DNA from: Pogona vitticeps
Taxonomy: Eukaryota > Chordata > Lepidosauria > Squamata > Agamidae
NCBI RefSeq assembly: GCF_051106095.1
Contig: NC_135783.1
Location: 330,162,322-330,226,321 of the forward strand
Direction of reading: 5' to 3'
Length of the DNA: 64,000 nucleotides
Part shown: one piece after another, positions 57,835 through 64,000 of the stretch
Numbering within the stretch: the first letter of the stretch is position 1
Layout: each line of letters opens with the position of its first letter
Notes under the pieces: model-generated
What the model was told of the DNA's origin: nothing
Database searches by the model: none
Seen by the model: the letters and a program-made list of their open reading frames with translations, nothing else
Made by a program: the position numbers and the translations under genes

Positions 57835-57932
57835 TCTAATCCTTTTAGACCAGATGGGCGGGGTATAAATCAAATCAAATCAGTCAATCAATCAATCAGT
57901 CAATCAATCAGTCAATCAATCAATCAGTCAAT
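57835..57932 (+). mobile_element. LINE 3' tail with (TCAA/TCAG)n
   Basis: 'cagatgggcggggtataaat' followed by caaat units and a tcaatcaatcagtcaa array, the familiar squamate LINE terminus expanded into a microsatellite. Confidence 0.75.
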
Positions 57933-58108
57933 AATATCTCCTCTCAGCCTTTGAGGATCAAAAGTTGCTCTGGTCTGGATGCCAAGCATGAGACCTCCAT
58001 TCCTGTTCCACTTCCAAAGCAACTAAGGGCTTTGTCACGTGATTGCTGCAAGACTATTTCTGAGGGAAACATGTCAGATTCTCAGGTTACAGCATCAAAT
58101 GCCTAGAT

Positions 58109-58245
58109 CAGTGGTTCCCAACCTTGGGTCCTCAGATGTTCTTGGACTACGACTCCCAGGAATTCTGGCCAGCAGAGCTAGTGGTGAAGGCTTCTGGGAG
58201 GTTTATTCCAAGAACATCTGGGTTACCCAAAACTAGGAACCACTT
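58109..58245. mobile_element. hAT-type short MITE
   Basis: CAGTGGTTCCCAACCTTGGG at the left; 'aaaactaggaaccact' at the right is worn. The only copy of this family found right of the NRDE2 promoter. Confidence 0.75.
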
Positions 58246-58249
58246 CCAC

Positions 58250-59316
58250 AGGCTGATGCCCTTCAGATGTACTGAACTACAATCCACTTTGTTTGTTTCA
58301 TATATCACTTTTCTTTTGGAATTGAGAACCCATGATCCCCATCATGGTACATTGGCAAGGGATGATAGGAGTTGTGAACCATATCCAGAAGGCATTGGTG
58401 GGGAAAAGCTATGTCAGTCCTTTTGAAACCAGTGACTCTGAGGATAAATTCACATTTTAGACTAAAGACAAAATATCCACAGGAGGCTATTATTTTTCCT
58501 AACACCCTTTCTTCAAAAAGTTGAAGAACAAACATGCCCATAACATACATGTTTATAGAAATAACTATAAAACAGTGCACATCTATACTACTTTTTGAAA
58601 ATAAATCTTCTATGGCAAGCTTATATTTTTCCTCTTTTACTCCAGTTGGGGTTACAGTGGAGTTTTTTTGTTTGTTTGTTTCTAGACTGTTGTGTATGGT
58701 ACTGATTGAGTGCTTTTTCAGATAGGAAGACTCCAGGGACCAGCAGCATTGCCTCTGCAAACTTAAGCAGTCCAGTCCAAGGAAAGATTTACTAGGGACT
58801 GGTGAAGGTGTTAGAACAGCCCTAGTCCCTTTGGATGGGGCCAGGGAGAGGGCATAGATGAAATGTAATCTAATAGTGCAAAGGGTAAAGTCAGAAACCT
58901 GTGGACTGATATAATAAGCACTTTTATTACCTTCTGGGAACCTATGAATGGGAACTGGCAGAGTTCCTAACAGTAGTCCAGCATTTAGTATAAAAATGTC
59001 ACTCAACACATAGCTAGAGATATTTTATTCCCGCCTCACACTAGCTGTGTTTGAACTGAGCAGCAAAAGGCTGATGTTTTAGTACATCATTCCCTGCCTA
59101 GTGCCCTCCAGATTTAGCTATGCCATTTGTGGATGGTGGGAGTTGGAGTCCAACACATCAGGAGGGCCTCAAAGTGGAATTAGCTGAAGGCTGAGTACTG
59201 TATGTGAAAGACCACCACAAAAGAGAGAGACAGAGACCTGGAATATGTTTCCAATAAAATACAAGTCAGAGAGAATTTTCGATAAGCTAACAGCATGCTG
59301 AATATGCAGAAGAATA

Positions 59317-59318
<2 letters not shown>
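58250..59318. other. Unique stretch with a worn hAT remnant
   Basis: About 59095-59170 ('gatggtgggagttggagtcc') looks like half a hAT MITE. A 234-codon minus-strand frame (58305-59009) has no recognisable domain and is judged chance. Confidence 0.4.
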
Positions 59319-59349
<31 letters not shown>

Positions 59350-59377
59350 TGTGTGTGTGTGTGTGTGTCTGTGTGTC

Positions 59378-59437
<60 letters not shown>
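59319..59437. repeat. (GT)n microsatellite with TCTG interruptions
   Basis: About 118 bp of GT with tctg interruptions. Confidence 0.97.
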
Positions 59438-59438
<1 letters not shown>

Positions 59439-60463
59439 GTTATTAAAATATTAAAATGCAAATCTTAAGATTCAAGACCACAATCACAGTAGATTGTTTT
59501 TCCATTATGCTTCCTTTCGAAGTGATGGTTTCTTTTGCCACTGTACCTTGCTGGCCATGTGGTGTGAAGTTGAAATCAATGTATAGCAACCCTTACAGGG
59601 CTTTCTAGTTAACTAGGGGTATGATCAGATTGAGAAATAGCTCACATTTCGGGGCACATGGTTCGATGTGAACTATTTCGCAAGGAACCATGCAATGGAT
59701 GTGAGATCACAAACCAGCCCAGCCATGTTTTGTGCCCAAGTGAGACTATTTTGATCCATCCCCAAGGCTACTCCTGGGGTGCGGGGTGTGTGTGTGGAGC
59801 TATTCCTCTACAAATCAGATTCACTTTAAGGGAGACTGTTCCCATCAAAGCAGCTCTTTCTGGTGTGATCAGACATAATCCTTTTTTGTCATCTGATCAC
59901 ACCCTGAGATGTTTAAGGAATCGTTTTACCAGTACCACCTCTACCCCCTTGAGTTTCCATAGCTGAGTAGGGATTCAGACCAGGGTCTCCTGAGTCCTAG
60001 TTACTGTGACTACTACACCATTCCTAGGATCTTGTCTGTTCACTTTCATATGCATGCCTTTTTTCAATACTTTATAATTGCCTCATGGTTTGTACACATG
60101 CTGCAAAAGTTTGCAGTGTTTCTTCTAGTATTCTGTATAGAAAGAGAACACTGCTGATATATTCATTGGCACTTTGGAATTGCAGGTTAACTCAAATGAC
60201 CTCTCCATTATGACGGGTTATTGTTCTAACAGAGAGCGCTCTTTCCCCTCCTTCCACTCAGAGAGAAGGGGATAGGAAGTTGCAGGAATTCATTGTGCTT
60301 AGATCCATTGCCATGGCCTGCTGAACTTTGTAACTAAGAATCTGGTGGGTTGTGCTGTTTTCTTCCACCTACTGCCAACTCTTTTTTCTTTTATGTTGTG
60401 TCTTTTTTAGCCAAGTAAGTTTAAATTTTTTTTTAATGGAAACATTAAAGTGGAAGACTCATC
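59438..60463. other. Unique stretch
   Basis: No exon, RNA gene or clear repeat seen. Confidence 0.5.
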
Positions 60464-61240
60464 AATTTATTTATTTATTTATTTAACTGAACTTACATGC
60501 CACTCACACTACCCAAAGGTCTCTGGACGGCTTACAACAATTTAACTACAGTAAAAAAGATAAAACAATTAAAATACAATTAAAATATACAGTGGTGTCC
60601 CGCATAATGGGCGCCCCGTTTAATGACGAATCCGCATAGCGATGGTTTTTTTGTGATCGTTTTTGTGATCGCATTGCAATGTTTTAAATGGTAAAACATC
60701 GCTTTGCGATGATCGGTAAGCTGTTTCGCTTACCGATTTTCGCATAGCAATGTTTTCCTAACAGCTGATCAGCGGTTCCAGAATGGCCACCGGGTTAAAA
60801 AAATGGCCGCCCGCAGTGTTTTCGCACCCATTCCTTGCTTACCAGGCAGCGAAAATGGCAGCCGTATGGAGGATTTTCGCAGAACTGTGAGTTTTTTGCC
60901 CATAGGAACACATTAAATGTGTTTTAATGCATTCCTATGGGCTTTTTTGTTCTGCATAGCGACAATTTTTCCGGAACGGATTATCGTCGCTATGTGGGGC
61001 ACCACTGTATACTCTAAAAATCGCCATCAGGACCCACAGTTGATATTACTTCAATTAAAAGCCTTCTGGAACAGGAAGGTTTTGAACTGACGGCGAAATG
61101 TCATCAGCGTCAGCGCCAGACGAATCTCCCTCAGGATGGCGTTCCATAGTCTGGGGGCAGCTGCCGAAAAGGCCCTTTGTCTACAAGCCATCTTTCTTAC
61201 CTCCCTCCTTAAAATATGCAGATTACTCAATCTTATTGGC
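60464..61240 (-). mobile_element. L2-like LINE 3' end, antisense, split by a MITE
   Basis: A ttattta run and 'ggtctctggacggcttacaa' form the inverse 3'UTR. After the MITE, minus strand 61326-61051 reads RQRAFSAAAPRLWNAILREI then RLALTLMTFRRQFKTFLF, the standard end of L2/CR1-clade ORF2. Confidence 0.8.
60590..61007. mobile_element. Palindromic TA-flanked MITE, copy 8
   Basis: CAGTGGTGTCCCGCATAATG at the left, TATGTGGGGCACCACTG at the right, TA on both sides. Inserted in a LINE 3'UTR. Confidence 0.88.
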
Positions 61241-61249
61241 AGAAACCAG

Positions 61250-61966
61250 CAATGGCTTGAAATGATTTTTAGTGAAAGTGAAAGAAGAAAGTGTCGATGC
61301 AGGATTGCAGTTGAACCCAAAGACAAAAATCATGGCTACAGAAGAATTACACAGCTTTAACACTGACAATGAAAAAAACTGAAATAGTAAAAGATGTTTT
61401 ACACATCCTTCAACTATCAATCCAAATGGAGACTGCAGCCAAGAAATCAGAAGGAGACAGAGACTTGAAAGGACAGCAATGAATTAATTAGAAAATATCA
61501 TCAAGTGCAAGGATTTGTCACTGAAGACTAAGGCCAAAATCATCCACAGTCTTGTATTTCCAATCACCAAGTATGGGTGTGAAAATGGTACAGTAAAGAA
61601 AGCTAACGGGAAAAAAATGATTCTTTTGAAATATGACACTGGAGGAGAGCTTTGTGGATACCCTGGACTGCCAGAAAGACAAACAAGTCGATCCTAGTTT
61701 AAATCAAGCCTCTGGAGGCAAAAATGAAGCTATCCTAATCTGAGCACATTGTGAGAAGGCAAGATTCTCTGGAAAGAAAATAACACTAGGAAGTGTGAAA
61801 GGCAGCAGGAATAGAGAAAGATGAAATCCGAGATGGATTAGTTCCCTAAAAGAAGGCAGATGCTTGAGTTTGCAAGAGTTGAGCAAGGCTGTTGAGGACG
61901 GAACATGTTGGTGATCGCTCATTCATATATTTGCCATAAGTCCAAGGTGACTTGACAGCACATAAG
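61250..61966 (+). mobile_element. BovB-like RTE LINE, ORF2 end and 3'UTR
   Basis: Plus strand reads MSLKTKAKIIHSLVFPITKY then GCE, the classic RTE/BovB motif before the C-terminus, followed by decayed PWTARRTNKSIL-like text and a 3'UTR ending 'gtgacttgacagcacataa'. Confidence 0.82.
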
Positions 61967-62640
61967 AATGTATTTCCAGAATACCAGATTTCATCTGGTT
62001 CTTAGAGTTAAATAGGAACAAATGAAAGCCTTTTTTAGAAGGGACAAAACCAGAGTTTTTGGTTTTTAAAGATGTTTGTTGCCCTGGCTGATAACCATAA
62101 TGCCATTTACATGATGTGGAAGAAAGTTGGGGGGGGGGAGACAGCAGAGGAGAAAAATGTCCCCCCTGTTTGACTAGCTGTCATCATTTTAGTTTTACTA
62201 ATTAGGACTGATACCAGTTGCAGTCCAACAAAATCTGGAGAGCCCACACACCTCCCCAAATGGGGGAAGAGTCAATCATGAAGGTGTTTTTAGAAAACCA
62301 TATTTAGTACCTATATTCAGCAGAATCTGAGGTGCATCTTGCTCAAGATATGATGTTACTGTAGTACTAAAAATAAAAAAATAAGACCAATAGTCCAGCT
62401 GCAGGGGGAACCTTTGACCCTGCCACTCCTAGCAGTAACAACCAGCAATGGCTGGTGAAAGATAAGGCACTGTACAAATACTTCCTTAAAATTATTAAGT
62501 GCTTAAATTTTCTAACCCCTGCAACTATTCAGCTATGCTACTTGGTCCTTGTCATCAACATAGGACTATTATGCGCAGATAGATAAGGAACCCTTTGCAG
62601 TTCTTTGAAATTCAAGTTAATCTATTTGTCTCATTTGTAT
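61967..62640. other. Unique stretch
   Basis: A short G run near 62131. Nothing else recognised. Confidence 0.45.
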
Positions 62641-62644
62641 TTAG

Positions 62645-62890
62645 CTGGCTGAATTACTCAGTGGTTTATCAAGTAGCTGGCTATGGAGCCAGAGGTTGGA
62701 AGTTCGATTCCTCACTGTGCCTCCTGTGAGTAGAATCAACCTACGTAGTCTTGGGAAAGCTGCACTGTCCCAGGATGCCCCTGAAAGAAAGGAATGGTAA
62801 ACCACATCTTGAGTATTCTCTACCTAGGGAGCCCTGAAAAGAGTCGCCAATTCTGAAAAAAGTCAGAATTGACTTGACAGTACTGTATAT
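62645..62890 (+). mobile_element. tRNA-derived SINE
   Basis: 'actcagtggtttatcaagta' (A box), 'ggttggaagttcgattcctc' (B box), then 'gtcagaattgacttgacagt'. Nearly full length. Confidence 0.75.
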
Positions 62891-62977
62891 GATTATGATT
62901 GTTAGTATTATTAAAAAAATACCAGTAACAGTCAATCAAAATTATAAAACTTTGACTGGTTGTATATAATCTAAGTA

Positions 62978-63188
62978 CAGTGGTGCCTCGCACAACGGGC
63001 GCCTCGTAGAGCGATGAATTCGCTCTACGAGGCCGGTTTTGCGATCGCAAATGCGATCGCAAAACGGTGCCTGCATAGGGCGAAAATCGCAGAGCGAAGG
63101 TCAGTAAGCGGTTCGCTTACCAACCTTCGCTTTGCGACCCGCCAATCAGCTGTTCGGCGGCTACAAAATGGCCACCAGAAGCCCCCAA
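62978..63188. mobile_element. Palindromic TA-flanked MITE, copy 9, left half only
   Basis: CAGTGGTGCCTCGCACAACGG after TA, with the family interior up to 'gctacaaaatggccaccaga'. The right half is not seen; LINE sequence starts at about 63196. Confidence 0.8.
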
Positions 63189-64000
63189 ATGATCTCTGTA
63201 TTTTGTTAATTTTTCCAGGTCTTTAGTTTCAACTCTGGCATCCACTGGAACTGCAATGTTAATGATCCAGACATTTCTCCATTCTCTTACTACTATGTCT
63301 GATGTGTTACATTTAAGGTGTCTATCAGTTTGGATCTGGAAATCCCACAAGATCTTGACTTTGTCATTTTTGGACACCTTCTTTACCTGATGTTCCCATA
63401 GGTTTTTGGAGGCTGGCGGGTTATATTTTTTTTGCATAATGACCAGTGCACTAATTTTGTAATCTGTTTGTGCAATCTTTGGATCTTCACAGATGAGATG
63501 TGATGCAGCTTCAATCTTTTTCTTGACAGAGATGACATATGCTGTTAGCACTACGTAATTATTTGGATCTTACCTTTCATCACATTTGTTTGGAATGCTT
63601 GTTCTTGTGCAACAAAAATCAAGCCTTTGGCTTATTTCTTAATGATCCATATTTTAAACATGCCCGTGTTGAATTATTGTCATGCTTTCCATCAATATTT
63701 CTCAGATGTTGTCCATGTAGTGATTTATTTTTCCATCTGTTTAATTTACTTTCAAATTGTTGTTTCTTATATTAAGCCTTTGTTTTCAAAATATTCTCCA
63801 TTTTCACTGCCTTAAGGAATTTTTTTTCTACTTGTACTAATATAATCATTTAGGCATCTTTTTCCCTCCTCTACTACCTTCTGTATTTGCCATAATTCAC
63901 AGCCTCCAGGTTTTCTCAGTAAATACAATATGTCCACATCACTTTTTGAATGCAGTACGTGATGCATGTTCATTAGTTTCCATTAAAAAAAAATCTTCCT
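63189..64000 (-). mobile_element. R4/Dong-like LINE with restriction-like endonuclease, partial
   Basis: Minus strand 63551-63196 reads VKILWDFQIQTDRHLKCNTS, DIVVREWRNVWIINIAVPVD and ARVETKDLEKLTKYRDHL. This is the PD-(D/E)XK endonuclease found at the C-terminus of R4/Dong-type LINEs (WDF.IQTD....PDIVV...IIDVA.PGD.RV..KE.EK..KY). Upstream text (WKNKSLHGQ-like) continues to the window edge. Breaks in frame show it is decayed. Confidence 0.8.

Noticed and set aside
58305-59009. 234-codon minus-strand open frame
   Set aside because: Composition is like the surrounding intergenic sequence and no domain or conserved motif is seen. Likely chance.
55600-64000. CALM1 exons on the plus strand
   Set aside because: Expected from vertebrate gene order, but no EF-hand text (such as EFKEAFSLFDKDGDG) appears in any frame. 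The gene, if present, lies further right.
1-64000. CRISPR arrays, operons, tRNA or rRNA genes
   Set aside because: No regularly spaced repeats and no gene clusters of bacterial type. tRNA-like text is confined to SINE heads.

Overview
This is a window of vertebrate nuclear DNA, most likely from a squamate reptile (lizard or snake). It contains one intact protein gene, spread over 38 kb with small exons and GT-AG introns, in a background of interspersed repeats. The repeat set points to a squamate: a Sauria-type SINE near 45.5 kb, several other tRNA-derived SINEs, BovB/RTE 3' ends, CR1 3' ends, an R4/Dong-like LINE with a restriction-like endonuclease, and many palindromic DNA-transposon MITEs. 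Species cannot be resolved by eye. All family assignments come from recognition, not from a database search.

The gene is NRDE2 on the minus strand, with its start codon at 42682 and stop codon at 4465. I could place all 14 coding exons. Every junction is GT-AG, the phases join without a break, and the total is 3477 nt, encoding 1158 residues (human NRDE2 is about 1164). NRDE2 is a nuclear HAT-repeat protein that binds the RNA helicase MTR4 and restrains the nuclear exosome; its relatives act in nuclear RNAi. The promoter lies in a CpG-rich block near 42.5-42.9 kb, with a ZNF143-type ACTACA..TCCCAG site and YY1-type AAGATGGCG sites.

Left flank (1-4.46 kb): a CR1-like tail, then a 1.8 kb L1-like insertion with poly(A) and a 19-20 nt target-site duplication, then mostly unique downstream sequence. 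The introns are rich in repeats. Seven 320-435 bp palindromic TA-flanked MITEs of one family, several 136 bp hAT-type MITEs, SINEs, LINE ends, one LTR-like fossil block and Penelope-like fragments all lie inside the transcribed unit. Intron 4 holds a long stretch of unique sequence that looks like a conserved noncoding element.

Right flank (43-64 kb): no coding exon was found. In other vertebrates CALM1 lies upstream of NRDE2, but no calmodulin exon is visible here. The region holds a second, orphan CpG island (about 54.5-55.9 kb), one candidate conserved noncoding block (46.8-47.2 kb), two GT microsatellites and many LINE fragments. The right edge lies inside an R4/Dong-like LINE.

No prokaryotic, CRISPR-like or operonic system is present. 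The most unusual material is a set of short Penelope-like units with hammerhead-ribozyme-core-like motifs, three of them bounded by 12-14 nt direct repeats. The other notable points are the density of palindromic MITEs in the introns of an RNA-surveillance gene, two delta-4 tandem splice donors, an unassigned 158-codon open frame in intron 6, and the orphan CpG island.
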